Position numbers and translations under genes: made by a program
Part shown: piece by piece, positions 7,871-16,181 of the stretch
Layout of the letters: every line of letters begins with the position of its first letter
Position numbering within the stretch: the stretch's first letter is position 1
Notes under the pieces: generated by a model
Seen by the model: the letters and a program-made list of their open reading frames with translations, nothing else
Told to the model about the DNA's origin: nothing
Databases searched by the model: none
Source of the DNA: Treponema sp.
GTDB lineage: Bacteria > Spirochaetota > Spirochaetia > Treponematales > Treponemataceae
Assembly: GCA_017616165.1 (NCBI GenBank)
Contig: JAFZYR010000019.1
Coordinates: 1-45,419 of the forward strand
Length of the DNA stretch: 45,419 bases
Reading direction: 5' to 3'

Positions 7871-8488
7871 TTATTCTGCTTTTTCTTCTGTTTCTGCAGC
7901 AGGTTCAGCAGCAGGTGCGGCTTCCTGAGCAGGTTCTTCTGCAGCAGGTGCTGGAGCGGCTTCTTCAGCAGGCTTTTCAGCTGGCTTTTCTGCCTTTTCC
8001 TTTTTACCCTTAGCAGGCTTTTCTTCAGCAGGTGCTTCGATGTTCTGTGCTTTTACAACAACATGAATTTCTGCTGTCTGAGCTTCGTAAAGCTTAATGA
8101 TAACTTTGTAAGTACCAACAGATTTGATTGCAGCACCAGAAAGTTCAATGCGCTTGCGTTCAATATCAAATCCAAGCTTTGTAAGTGCGTCTGCAATTAC
8201 GTGAGCAGAAACAGCACCATAGAGCTTTCCGTTTGCTCCAGCTGGCATTACTACTTCTACTGTTGCAGCCTCAAGCTTATCCTTAAGACTTGCAGAATCC
8301 TTTCTCTTCTGTTCCTTGCGTGCTTCAATTTCGGCCTTGCGTGCTTCGAACATCAAAACTGTTGCCTCATTGTAAGGTACAGCAAGATTACGTGGAAGAA
8401 GGAAGTTGCGTGCATAACCGTTAGCTACGTTCTTTACATCGCCTTCTTCACCAAGTGATTTAACGTCTACGTTAAGAATTACTTTCAT
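7871..8488 (-). CDS. rplI: Ribosomal protein bL9 with long Ala/Glu/Pro/Lys tail
   Basis: Large-subunit protein L9. The N-terminal domain (MKVILNVDVKSLGEEGDVKNV, then GYARNFLLPRNLA), connecting helix and C-terminal domain (through about residue 148) are normal. A further ~57 residues form a low-complexity tail of A, E, P and K (EKPAEKPAEEAAPAPAAEE and similar) absent from textbook L9; total length is 205 instead of about 150. The start is the ATG at 8488, because GAGG lies properly before it and inside the alternative TTG frame at 8500. Fourth gene of rpsF-ssb-rpsR-rplI. The tail's function is unknown. Confidence 0.95.
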   Translation of the reverse strand: MKVILNVDVKSLGEEGDVKNVANGYARNFLLPRNLAVPYNEATVLMFEARKAEIEARKEQKRKDSASLKDKLEAATVEVVMPAGANGKLYGAVSAHVIADALTKLGFDIERKRIELSGAAIKSVGTYKVIIKLYEAQTAEIHVVVKAQNIEAPAEEKPAKGKKEKAEKPAEKPAEEAAPAPAAEEPAQEAAPAAEPAAETEEKAE

Positions 8489-8545
8489 TTTAGTCCTCAA
8501 GCTCCTGTATTTTTAAGTCTTTGTTTCGGAGTATAAAACAAAGAT

Positions 8546-8616
8546 CATTGTCATTATCGGGCTTGACCCGATAATCTTTTCATATGATAGATTGTCGTGT
8601 CAAGCACGACAATGAC
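8546..8616. repeat. Two type B palindromes inside the ribosomal protein operon
   Basis: ATTATCGGGCTTGACCCGATAAT (8553-8575) and ATTGTCGTGTCAAGCACGACAAT (8590-8612) are each self-complementary. They fill the gap between rpsR and rplI. The two differ at paired positions (TATCGGG/CCCGATA against TGTCGTG/CACGACA) while keeping the stem, so the fold rather than the bases seems to be kept. They may act as stability or processing sites for the mRNA. Confidence 0.8.
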
Positions 8617-8623
8617 ATACTGA

Positions 8624-8959
8624 TTAATCAGCTACAAAAGGAAGCAAGCTGATTGAGCGTGCTCTTTTGATTGCCTTTGCAACTTCGCGCTGGTGCTTTG
8701 CACATGTACCGGTAATGCGGCGAGGAAGAATCTTTCCTCTTTCTGTCATATAGCGGCGCAATACATCTGCATCCTTATAGTCAATCTTTGCCTTGTTGGC
8801 ACAGAAACGGCATACCTTCTTGCGGAAATATGTTTTTCCCTTGGCACGTCCGTCGCGGTCATCATCACGACCTTCATTTTCTACAGTAACCTGCTCCATC
8901 TGAGCTTCCTGTGACATTTCTTCCTGTTTTTCTTCCATTTCCTGATTTTCGTCAGCCAT
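8624..8959 (-). CDS. rpsR: Ribosomal protein bS18 with acidic N-terminal extension
   Basis: Small-subunit protein S18; the C-terminal 70 residues are typical ([27 protein letters not shown], then [19 protein letters not shown]). The Cys pattern CxxC plus a later Cys suggests a zinc-binding form. Ahead of it is an unusual acidic, Gln/Glu/Met-rich extension of about 40 residues ([15 protein letters not shown]), giving 111 residues in all. AGGAG precedes the ATG. Third gene of the rpsF-ssb-rpsR-rplI operon. Confidence 0.95.
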   Translation of the reverse strand: MADENQEMEEKQEEMSQEAQMEQVTVENEGRDDDRDGRAKGKTYFRKKVCRFCANKAKIDYKDADVLRRYMTERGKILPRRITGTCAKHQREVAKAIKRARSISLLPFVAD

Positions 8960-8992
8960 ATTTAAACTCCTGTTTTTAAGTTAATCTAATCC

Positions 8993-9475
8993 CTAGAACG
9001 GGATATCCTCTGGGAAGTCGCTACCTGTTTCGCCGAAGGATTCAGACTGGTATCCGCCTGAAAAACCATCATTTGAAGCAGCAGAATTAGGCTGGAATTT
9101 TGGAGCGCCGGATGGAACTGAACCAGCTCCGTCACCCTTTCCGCCCAAAAGCTGAACATTGTTTGCAACAACTACTACCTTACTCTGCTTCTGACCGTCT
9201 TTTTCCCAGCGGTCCTGCTTTAAATATCCGTCAATGGCAATCTGCTTGCCCTTTAAAAGATACGGCTTAAGGTTTTCTGCAGTTTTTCCCCAGATTGTAA
9301 CGTCAAAATAATTTACTTCATCAACATAGGTGTCACCATTTTTTCTGCTTCTGTTAACAGCAATACTGATATTTGCCCTTGCCTGACCGCTAGAAATATA
9401 ACCGAAACTTCTTTCGTCAGTTCCTAAATCCTTAGTAAGGCGTCCAATAAGAACAACATGATTCAAATCTGTCAT
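8993..9475 (-). CDS. ssb: Single-stranded DNA-binding protein
   Basis: SSB coats single-stranded DNA during replication and repair. The OB-fold occupies residues 1-112 (MTDLNHVVLIGRLTKDLG; NYFDVTIWGKTAENLKPYLLKGKQIAIDGYL). A Gly/Ser-rich linker leads to the acidic tip DFPEDIPF, which recruits partner proteins. At 160 residues it is a normal length. Its place between rpsF and rpsR is the classic bacterial arrangement, linking replication protein supply to ribosome synthesis. AGGAG lies before the ATG. Confidence 0.96.
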   Translation of the reverse strand: MTDLNHVVLIGRLTKDLGTDERSFGYISSGQARANISIAVNRSRKNGDTYVDEVNYFDVTIWGKTAENLKPYLLKGKQIAIDGYLKQDRWEKDGQKQSKVVVVANNVQLLGGKGDGAGSVPSGAPKFQPNSAASNDGFSGGYQSESFGETGSDFPEDIPF

Positions 9476-9508
9476 AAAAGCTCCTTATGTGACAAGCTGT
9501 CGATTTAA

Positions 9509-9793
9509 TTATTTTTCGTCAATGCGAACAAACTGATATTTCAAAAGATTCATGTTGATTTTGAATTCTTTTTCAATTTCAGTAATTTTACCAGGGTTAA
9601 GCTTCATTGTAAAAAGAACAAAGCGTCCGCGTTTCTGTTTTTTGATTTCGTAGGTAAGGTCGCGGTCGCCGAAAGGTTTTTCTTCTTCGATTTCCGCACC
9701 AAATTTGGTGAGTGTGCCTTTTACGTCTTCGGCACCTTTTTTTGACTTTTCTTCCTCAAGCGGAAAAATAGCCATGAGTTCATACTTTTTCAT
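9509..9793 (-). CDS. rpsF: Ribosomal protein bS6
   Basis: S6 binds 16S rRNA as a partner of S18 in the small-subunit platform. The 94 residues start MKKYELMAIFPLEEEKSKKG and contain FGDRDLTYEIKKQKRGRFVLF, the family core. First gene of the minus-strand operon rpsF-ssb-rpsR-rplI. AGGAG lies 8 bases upstream of the ATG, and the operon promoter must lie in 9794-9880, but I cannot pick -35/-10 boxes with confidence. Confidence 0.95.
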   Translation of the reverse strand: MKKYELMAIFPLEEEKSKKGAEDVKGTLTKFGAEIEEEKPFGDRDLTYEIKKQKRGRFVLFTMKLNPGKITEIEKEFKINMNLLKYQFVRIDEK

Positions 9794-9967
9794 AAGTATC
9801 TCCTAGAATAATATTCCGGAGGATAGTAATACATATCCTAATCAACGATTAAAAAATGTACAACAAAAGCGTCTGGACAAGCCAAAAGCTTTTATTCCTC
9901 CTTATGGACAAAGGAAAGCCACATTTAAGGCTTCCAAGGATAAATTACATTATATTGAAAGAAACTA

Positions 9968-9996
9968 TTGTGGTCAAGGTGATTATCCTATATAAT
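9968..9996 (+). promoter_or_regulatory. Promoter of ankyrin gene, predicted leaderless start
   Basis: TTGTGG (9968-9973), 17-bp spacer, perfect TATAAT (9991-9996), then six bases and the ATG at 10003. Transcription should begin at or within a base of the start codon. No purine-rich ribosome site precedes that ATG. Confidence 0.7.
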
Positions 9997-10002
9997 ATAG
10001 TA

Positions 10003-12027
10003 ATGTTTGTCAAAAGACGCTTGTTTACATTTTTATTGCTCACGGCTTTTCTTACTGGTTTGGGCTATTCTGCCTCCAAAAAAACTGCCGTTACAGTTCC
10101 TACCAAAGTAAAATCAAAAATAAGTCAAAACGAAGATACATCTAAATCCTGGTACATTTGTGAGCTTAAGGGAAAAACAAAGGCCGGAAGTGTTGTAATT
10201 GGTCCGGTTGATCACCGCGAACAGATTCTGCTTGTATGGATTGCCAATTCAATTGCGCCAAACAAGGATTACTGTATTGCAAAAAACAAAACCTACATTT
10301 CCAAAAATCCCGAAACCTTTTTTAAAGATGAATTTGCAGCCATCAAAAATGATATTGCAGAGCTGGGACTTGCAGAAGCTTACGAAAAATACTTTTTTAC
10401 AAATTACCTTACAAGATCTACCAAGCTTACTCTGACAGACGAAGAACAGGGAATTAATAATCAGACAACTGAAGAGGAAGAAGAAGCGCCGGCACAAGCA
10501 AGCGTAAAGGAAGAAGCACCTGTAGAAGAGCCGCAGATTGAAGAACCAAAAATTGAAGAAGAGCCTCCTGCAAAAGAAGCTGTTGTAGAAGAGCCTGCTC
10601 CTCAAAAGGTGACTGTTGTTGAACAAAAAGCTCCTGCTGCGGAAGAAAAAAAGCCTGTTGTCGAAGAAAAGGCACAGGTAGTAGAACCAAAGCAGCCTGT
10701 CGTTGAAGAAAAGGCTCCGGAGGTTCAGGAAAAGGCGCCAGTCGTTGAAGAAAAAGCGCCTGTGGTTCAGGAAAAGGCTCCGGTTGTTGAACAAACTGCT
10801 CCTGTTGTAGAGCAAAAGACTCCTGCCAAAACCACAACGACAGTTCAGACTCCTGTAAATAAGAGCACGAGCTTTTTGGAGCCGCTTATAAACGAAGACG
10901 GCAGCTATGTATATAATTATAACCCTTCGGAAAACAAAGACAGCACTATAGACGCAGATATTGATTTGGATTCCTTAAAGGCAGAGCTTAAAAATGAGCT
11001 TAAAGATGAATTAATGAGTGAACTGCGTGGGGAGCTTTCAAATTATGAACAAAAGCCTGCGGTAACAACGCCGGCTCCTGCTCCGACACCGACACCAACA
11101 CCAACACCAACACCTGCTCCGGCTCCTGCTCCTGTTGAAGTAACTCCAATGGAAGCTGAACCAGCTCAGGAAATGGTTCAGGAGGCACCGGCAGAAGTTC
11201 CTGCTACGGTATCCGAAGCCCCTGCTGAACAGCCTGCCCCTGCAGCAGAAGAAGCTCCTGCAGAATCAACCTCTACCTTTGAGCTTCCTATAAGCACATC
11301 AATTTCTACACCTGTAAACCGCTATCAGCGCGAAAACCTTCTTGACTACGCTCCAAAAAAGACAACTGCCCTTCCTTCTGATGATGATGAGCCGGAAACT
11401 GTATATATTGCCCAGCCGGACAAGGCAGATTCAAACGGTTGTACACTTTTGATGAACGCTGCAAAGACTGGCAATGAACGCGACCTTAGAAGCCTTATTC
11501 TTTCGGGTGCAAACGTAAACCTCAAGGACAAGGAAGGCTGGACCGCACTTATGTACGCAGTACGCTATCAGCCGAATGAAACAATAATCGAGACACTTAT
11601 TTCTGCCGGCAGCAATGTAAAGGAAAAAAATAAATACGAGGTTTCTGCACTTTCTCTGGCTGCAACCTATAACGAAAATCCGGAAATTCTTAAAAAGCTG
11701 CTCAATTATTATTCACCTTCGGAAAAAGAGCTTATGCAGGCATTTATCCTCATGCTCACAGACAACTCTTCTTCGGATTATTCTAAATCTGTAAAGGCCG
11801 ATGCATTTATTCAAAAGGGAATTGCACTCAATTCCTTCTACAACGGAAAAACACCGCTTATGTATGCCGCTCAGTTTTGTACATCAACTACAGTAATCCG
11901 CAGACTTTTGGAATACGGTGCATCAACTTCAACCAGATCTGCAGACGGCAAAACTGCCTGGGACTTTGCAAAACAAAACAGCTCTCTGCCACATGATGAC
12001 GTGTACTGGGCATTAAACAAGAAGTAG
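10003..12027 (+). CDS. Exported ankyrin-repeat protein with PEVK-like repeat region
   Basis: I start at ATG 10003 (MFVKRRLFTFLLLTAFLTG), giving a signal peptide ending near GYSA and 674 residues; the longer frame from 9856 crosses the promoter. Residues about 30-140 form a small unrecognised domain. A long Pro/Glu/Val/Lys region follows, with six tandem heptads of the form PVVEEKA, then a Thr-Pro/Ala-Pro run. The last 180 residues are ankyrin repeats (NGCTLLMNAAKTGNERDL, GWTALMYAVRYQ, GKTPLMYAAQF, GKTAWDFAKQN). The layout suggests an exported stalk holding an ankyrin head in the periplasm or at the surface. The partner is unknown. rsmD starts 4 bases after the stop. Confidence 0.8.
   Translation: MFVKRRLFTFLLLTAFLTGLGYSASKKTAVTVPTKVKSKISQNEDTSKSWYICELKGKTKAGSVVIGPVDHREQILLVWIANSIAPNKDYCIAKNKTYISKNPETFFKDEFAAIKNDIAELGLAEAYEKYFFTNYLTRSTKLTLTDEEQGINNQTTEEEEEAPAQASVKEEAPVEEPQIEEPKIEEEPPAKEAVVEEPAPQKVTVVEQKAPAAEEKKPVVEEKAQVVEPKQPVVEEKAPEVQEKAPVVEEKAPVVQEKAPVVEQTAPVVEQKTPAKTTTTVQTPVNKSTSFLEPLINEDGSYVYNYNPSENKDSTIDADIDLDSLKAELKNELKDELMSELRGELSNYEQKPAVTTPAPAPTPTPTPTPTPAPAPAPVEVTPMEAEPAQEMVQEAPAEVPATVSEAPAEQPAPAAEEAPAESTSTFELPISTSISTPVNRYQRENLLDYAPKKTTALPSDDDEPETVYIAQPDKADSNGCTLLMNAAKTGNERDLRSLILSGANVNLKDKEGWTALMYAVRYQPNETIIETLISAGSNVKEKNKYEVSALSLAATYNENPEILKKLLNYYSPSEKELMQAFILMLTDNSSSDYSKSVKADAFIQKGIALNSFYNGKTPLMYAAQFCTSTTVIRRLLEYGASTSTRSADGKTAWDFAKQNSSLPHDDVYWALNKK
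10696..10821 (+). repeat. Six 21-bp tandem repeats coding PVVEEKA heptads
   Basis: Six back-to-back 21-bp units encode PVVEEKA, PEVQEKA, PVVEEKA, PVVQEKA, PVVEQTA and PVVEQKT. Units 1/3 (EEKA) and 2/4 (QEKA) alternate, suggesting duplication of a 42-bp pair. A separate 6-bp run (ACACCA type) at 11083-11113 encodes Thr-Pro repeats. Both can change length without breaking frame. Confidence 0.85.
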
Positions 12028-12031
12028 TAAA

Positions 12032-12568
12032 ATGCGAATAACTGGCGGAACCTTAAAAGGAAGAATCATTGAATGTCCGGACGGAATTATCAGACCTGCC
12101 ATGGACAGAATGCGTGAATCAGTTTTTTCAATTCTCGGTGACCTTACCGGTAAATCATGGCTCGACCTTTTTTCAGGCTCGGGCACCATTGCCATAGAAG
12201 CTGCAAGCCGCGGCGCCACACACATAGAGCTTTGCGAAAAAGACAAGATTAAAACCGCAACCCTCCTTAATAACGTAAAAATTACAGAGCAGGAGCTTGG
12301 CATAAAAATACAATGCCACTTTATGCCTGTAGAATATTTTATAAAGCGCTGTAAAAAGCAGTTTGATTACATATTTTTTGACCCTCCTTTTCCGTATAAG
12401 TTTCATGAACAGCTTGTTGCACAGGCAGACAAAAACGGAATGCTGGCTCCCGGCGGAACAATTCTTGTGCACCGTCCCGAAGAGCATTTTATGCCGGACA
12501 CAATCGGCAGCCTTAAACGTACAGACCAGAGGATTTATGGACGTTCCATCGTCGATTTTTACAAATAA
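12032..12568 (+). CDS. rsmD: 16S rRNA (guanine966-N2)-methyltransferase RsmD
   Basis: RsmD methylates G966 of 16S rRNA using S-adenosylmethionine. The start MRITGGTLKGRIIECPDG and IRPAMDRMRESVFSILGDL are family hallmarks. The SAM-binding motif is SWLDLFSGSGTIAIEAASRGA, and the catalytic motif is FFDPPF (usual form D/N-P-P-F/Y). Length 178 is normal. It starts four bases after the ankyrin gene stop with no clear ribosome site, so translation is probably coupled to that gene. Confidence 0.93.
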   Translation: MRITGGTLKGRIIECPDGIIRPAMDRMRESVFSILGDLTGKSWLDLFSGSGTIAIEAASRGATHIELCEKDKIKTATLLNNVKITEQELGIKIQCHFMPVEYFIKRCKKQFDYIFFDPPFPYKFHEQLVAQADKNGMLAPGGTILVHRPEEHFMPDTIGSLKRTDQRIYGRSIVDFYK

Positions 12569-12578
12569 CAAAAAAAAG

Positions 12579-12609
12579 TTGCAAATTCACAAAAATATGG
12601 TATTATAAT
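12579..12609 (+). promoter_or_regulatory. Possible promoter for the 119-residue protein gene
   Basis: TTGCAA (12579-12584) with either TATTAT (12601-12606, 16-bp spacer) or TATAAT (12604-12609, 19-bp spacer). The ATG follows at 12639 with GGGGAAA as ribosome site. The spacer choice is uncertain. Confidence 0.5.
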
Positions 12610-12638
12610 AGTGGGTAAATTTTGGGGAAATATAGAAA

Positions 12639-12998
12639 ATGAGTAGAAAAGAAAAAGTTCAGGAAAAATTCGATTCCACCATCAGGGAAAAGACAATTCC
12701 GGACGGATTTATTAAGGTAACTGATAATCCGGTTGGCGGACTTACTTCCGAACAAAAGGTTATACTCAATCGCAAGGCTAATGCCATGTTCAATGCCGGA
12801 AACATTGAAGATGCAAGGCGTATCTATATTACCACAGGTTATTCAGATGGGCTTACCCGCGTAGGAAACTACTACATGGATAAAAACGAAGGTCTTAAAG
12901 CCCTTAAGGCCTATTATCTGGCCCATAATAAAAGAGACGCAGAGCCAATCTATGAGTCAATAGCTCAGGTTATTTCTACGTTGTTAAAAAATGATTAA
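12639..12998 (+). CDS. Hypothetical TPR-like protein
   Basis: I do not recognise a named family for this 119-residue protein. It has no signal peptide or membrane segment. The middle (LNRKANAMFNAGNIEDARRIYITTGYSD) and end (GLKALKAYYLAHNKRDAEPIYESIAQVI) look like paired helices of the tetratricopeptide type, which bind other proteins. A GGGGAAA ribosome site precedes the ATG. It lies 53 bases before a larger TPR protein gene and probably shares its transcript, so both may belong to one assembly. From memory, similar small proteins occur in treponemes. Confidence 0.7.
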   Translation: MSRKEKVQEKFDSTIREKTIPDGFIKVTDNPVGGLTSEQKVILNRKANAMFNAGNIEDARRIYITTGYSDGLTRVGNYYMDKNEGLKALKAYYLAHNKRDAEPIYESIAQVISTLLKND

Positions 12999-13051
12999 AA
13001 TGCTTAATTGATATTTAAAAATCATTTAAAAACAAAGGAGTATTAAAAAAA

Positions 13052-14200
13052 ATGGAAGACATTTCTAACGAAAAAGATGTTTTTGAGCCAATGATGCCAG
13101 AAATGTCCGATGATGCCATCAAAGAAAGTAATGAAAAAATTGCCGAACTGTCAAAAAAAGGCTACCAGCTGCTTAAGGAAAGTGAGTTTGATAAAGCCCG
13201 CGAAGCCTTTTTCCAGATCCTTGATATAGAAGATAACAACAACTATGCACTTGTAGGACTTGGAGACACCTCCCGCAAGGAAAATAAATTCAACGAAGCA
13301 ATTACCTTCTACAATAAATGCCTTTCGTTCTACCCTTCCAATAACTATGCGCTGTTTGGACTTGCAGACTGCTACAAGGCACTTAATCAGTATTCAAAAG
13401 CAATTGATATATGGCAGCAGTATCTTGTTCATGACGACAAGAATATTACTGTAATTACTCGTGTTGCCGACGCCTACCGCAAAATCCACGAATTCAAAAA
13501 ATCCAAGGAGCTTTACCTTAAGGTTCTGGAAATGGAACAGGATAATCCATACGCCCTTATTGGTCTTGGCCACCTTAGCTACGACTTTAAGGAATACAAG
13601 GATGCGCTCGGCTACTGGACACGCATTTACGACCTTAATCTTGAAAATGTAGATATCCGCGTTCTTACAGCAATCGGTAACTGCCACCGCAAGCTCAAGA
13701 CCTTTGAAAAAGGAACCTTCTTCTTTGACAAGGCACTTCAGCGCGATCCAAAAAACTTTTACGCTCTGTTTGGACTTGCAGACTGCTACCGCGGTATGAA
13801 CCAGCAGCTCAAATCTATTGAATACTGGAACAAGATTCTTGAAATTGACCCTCGCAACAAGGTAATTCTTACCCGCGCAGGTGACGCATACCGAACAACA
13901 GGTAACTATGACGAGGCTGTAAAATATTACACCAAGGCACTTGAAATTGACTTTGATATTTATGCAGCAATTGGTCTTGCACTTATCTGTAAATGTCAGG
14001 GCAAGTTTGAAGAAGCCGTAGACCGCTTTAAGAATCTTATTCGTAACGATCCGCGCAATTCACGACTTTATGTTGACCTTGCAGAATGCTATTCCCTCAT
14101 GAATAAAAAGGATGAGGCAATCAAGCTTCTGGAAGACTATCTGCGCAACGACGGAAAAAATATCCAGATAAGAAACCTTCTGGAACGCCTAAGAAAATAA
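13052..14200 (+). CDS. Tetratricopeptide-repeat protein
   Basis: The 382-residue protein is almost wholly TPR repeats. After an acidic 30-residue start, about ten 34-residue helix pairs follow with strongly repeated phrases, such as NNNYALVGLGDTSRKENKFNEA, SNNYALFGLADCYKAL and KNFYALFGLADCYRGM. The near-identical units at residues ~95-130 and ~235-270 suggest internal duplication. No signal peptide, so it is a cytoplasmic scaffold. AAGGAG precedes the ATG. rlmN starts 11 bases after its stop. The cargo cannot be told from sequence. Confidence 0.88.
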   Translation: MEDISNEKDVFEPMMPEMSDDAIKESNEKIAELSKKGYQLLKESEFDKAREAFFQILDIEDNNNYALVGLGDTSRKENKFNEAITFYNKCLSFYPSNNYALFGLADCYKALNQYSKAIDIWQQYLVHDDKNITVITRVADAYRKIHEFKKSKELYLKVLEMEQDNPYALIGLGHLSYDFKEYKDALGYWTRIYDLNLENVDIRVLTAIGNCHRKLKTFEKGTFFFDKALQRDPKNFYALFGLADCYRGMNQQLKSIEYWNKILEIDPRNKVILTRAGDAYRTTGNYDEAVKYYTKALEIDFDIYAAIGLALICKCQGKFEEAVDRFKNLIRNDPRNSRLYVDLAECYSLMNKKDEAIKLLEDYLRNDGKNIQIRNLLERLRK

Positions 14201-14210
14201 ACTAAAGAGT

Positions 14211-15239
14211 ATGGAAAAGATTGTCCTTACCGGCTGCCTTCCTCTGGAAATCACGGAAAAACTGGAGCTAAACCAGGCTTTCCGTGGTAAACAGATTTTT
14301 AAATGGGTAAGCACCGGAGTTACGGACTTTGATTCCATGACAAACCTTAGTCTGGAGCTGCGCGAGGAGCTTAAACAAAAGGCAGTACTTCGTTCCAGCC
14401 AGATTGAACAGGTTTTAACCGACCCCGACGGAACAATCAAGGTTGTGGTTAAGCTTGCAGACGGAAATAACGTAGAAACCGTTTTACTCACCGATAAGGA
14501 AGGCCGCAAGACCGCCTGTGTTTCGTGCCAGGCAGGCTGCGCCATGAAGTGTGCCTTTTGCATGACCGGAACCTTAGGACTGGCCCGTAACCTTACCGAA
14601 GCCGAAATTGTAGAACAGTTTTTATATATGGAACAGCAGGCCGGTAAGCTGGACAATATTGTTTTTATGGGAATGGGAGAACCCCTGCAAAACCTGGAAG
14701 CAATCCGCCGTGCCATTGAAATACTTTGTCACAAGGATGGCCGAGCCTTAAGCTCCAAAAGAATTACCCTATCTACCTGCGGAATTGTCAAAGGCATTTA
14801 CGAGCTTGCAGACAACGGACCTGCCATAAGGCTTGCAGTTTCACTTACAACAGCCGATGAGGAGCTTCGTAAAGAGCTCATGCCTGTAGCAAGGTCGGAT
14901 CAGAATTCTTTAGGAGAGCTCCGCAAGGCAATTGAATACTATGCCGGCAAAACCGGAAAACGCGTAACGCTCGAAGCAGCCCTTTTGCACGATAAAAACA
15001 CCTCTGCAAAGTCTGCCCAGAACATGATTGCATTTGCACGCGGTCTTGATGTAAACATAAACCTTATTCCCTGGAATCCGGTACCACAACTGGATTTTGA
15101 AGAGCCTTCATCAGCCGAAACGCATTCCTTTGTAGAGCTTTTGGAAAAGGCCGGTCTTAATGTTACTTTACGCACCCGTCGCGGACGTAAAATTGGTGGA
15201 GCCTGTGGGCAGTTGGGGAAGGTTAAAGATGGAAAATAA
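14211..15239 (+). CDS. rlmN: Dual-specificity 23S rRNA/tRNA (adenine-C2)-methyltransferase RlmN
   Basis: A radical-SAM enzyme that methylates A2503 of 23S rRNA and A37 of tRNAs. The 4Fe-4S site is C110, C114 and C117 (CAMKCAFC), in the RlmN spacing. The mechanistic Cys near the C-terminus is C332 in GGACGQL. GMGEPLQN and RITLSTCGIV are also typical. Length 342 is normal. It is closely packed between the TPR gene and an EamA transporter gene, overlapping the latter by 11 bases. The gene pair has no obvious shared function beyond co-expression. Confidence 0.95.
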   Translation: MEKIVLTGCLPLEITEKLELNQAFRGKQIFKWVSTGVTDFDSMTNLSLELREELKQKAVLRSSQIEQVLTDPDGTIKVVVKLADGNNVETVLLTDKEGRKTACVSCQAGCAMKCAFCMTGTLGLARNLTEAEIVEQFLYMEQQAGKLDNIVFMGMGEPLQNLEAIRRAIEILCHKDGRALSSKRITLSTCGIVKGIYELADNGPAIRLAVSLTTADEELRKELMPVARSDQNSLGELRKAIEYYAGKTGKRVTLEAALLHDKNTSAKSAQNMIAFARGLDVNINLIPWNPVPQLDFEEPSSAETHSFVELLEKAGLNVTLRTRRGRKIGGACGQLGKVKDGK

Positions 15240-16128
15240 CGATATTAAGCGCGGTGTTTTCTTTATAATCTGCTCTGCTTTTTTCTTTGCACTCATGGCA
15301 GTTTTTGTAAAGCTTGCCGGAGACATACACTTTATACAAAAGGCTTTTTTCCGTAATGTTGTTGCATTTGTGATTGCCCTTGGCGGTACAATTAAAGATG
15401 CCAGAATAAACGGTCGCGAATCACTCAAGATTCCAAAGGGCGCCCTGCTCTTTTTATTTTTGCGTGCAATTGCAGGCTCGGTCGGAGTATTCGGAAACTT
15501 TTACGCCATAGACAGAATTGTTCTGGCCGATGCAACAATCTTAAACAAAATGGGGCCGTTTTTTACAATCCTTTTCTGCTACATAATCCTTAAGGAAAAA
15601 ATAAAGCCCGTACCGCTAATCTGCATAATAATTGCCTTTTTGGGCTCAATTCTTATCATTAAGCCTTCGTTTAATTTTACGCAGATGCTTCCAACCCTTG
15701 CCGCCTTTTTGGGTGGAGTTGGTGCCGGACTTGCCTATGCCAGCATCCGTAAATTAAGCTATCTTGGCTGTAACGGAAAAATAATCATCCTGTTCTTTTC
15801 GGCATTTTCCATGCTGCTTTCGGTACCCTACCTTATAACAAGCTTTAATCCTATGACCTGGCAGCAGGTTTTGTTTTTGTGCGGAGCCGGTGCCTGTGCC
15901 GCAGGAGGACAGTTTTCGGTAACCGCAGCCTACTATCACGCACCGGCCAATAAGATTTCTATTTATGAATATTCGCAGGTTGTTTTTTCAGCCCTGTTTG
16001 GATTTATCTTTTTTGCACAGATTCCTGACTGGATGAGCCTGGTTGGTTATATAATCATTATTTCCATGGCAATCATAAACTTTATTTATATGCATCGCAC
16101 ACAGCAGCAGGATGAATTTGTACAATAA
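15229..16128 (+). CDS. EamA/DMT-family transporter
   Basis: I start at ATG 15229 (MENNDIKRGVFF, 299 residues), because GGGGAAGG sits 7 bases before it; the longer frame from 15160 lies within rlmN coding sequence. The protein has about ten hydrophobic helices in two EamA halves of the drug/metabolite transporter superfamily (first half AFFFALMAVFVKLAG; second half LGGVGAGLAYASIRKLS). It is an inner-membrane permease; the substrate is unknown. It overlaps the end of rlmN by 11 bases. Confidence 0.88.
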   Translation: MENNDIKRGVFFIICSAFFFALMAVFVKLAGDIHFIQKAFFRNVVAFVIALGGTIKDARINGRESLKIPKGALLFLFLRAIAGSVGVFGNFYAIDRIVLADATILNKMGPFFTILFCYIILKEKIKPVPLICIIIAFLGSILIIKPSFNFTQMLPTLAAFLGGVGAGLAYASIRKLSYLGCNGKIIILFFSAFSMLLSVPYLITSFNPMTWQQVLFLCGAGACAAGGQFSVTAAYYHAPANKISIYEYSQVVFSALFGFIFFAQIPDWMSLVGYIIIISMAIINFIYMHRTQQQDEFVQ

Positions 16129-16146
16129 TTCATTCATATTATTCAA

Positions 16147-16175
16147 TTGAAAAAATAATCAATATAGAATATAAT
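16147..16175 (+). promoter_or_regulatory. Promoter of HMA-like gene, predicted leaderless start
   Basis: TTGAAA (16147-16152), 17-bp spacer, TATAAT (16170-16175), then six bases and ATG at 16182. There is no ribosome site. The geometry is identical to the promoter at 9968-9996. Confidence 0.75.
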
Positions 16176-16181
16176 AATTGT

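Noticed and set aside
9900..9945. Hairpin upstream of the ankyrin gene (AAAGCC/GGCTT)
   Set aside because: Short, bulged stem with no T-tract; not convincing as a terminator or riboswitch.
9856..10002. N-terminal extension of the ankyrin protein frame
   Set aside because: It crosses a strong promoter (TTGTGG-17-TATAAT) and would bury the signal peptide; the ATG at 10003 fits far better.
10249..10837. Two long minus-strand frames opposite the ankyrin gene
   Set aside because: They are low-complexity antisense shadows of the Glu/Pro/Val-rich repeat region, with no ribosome site or family resemblance.
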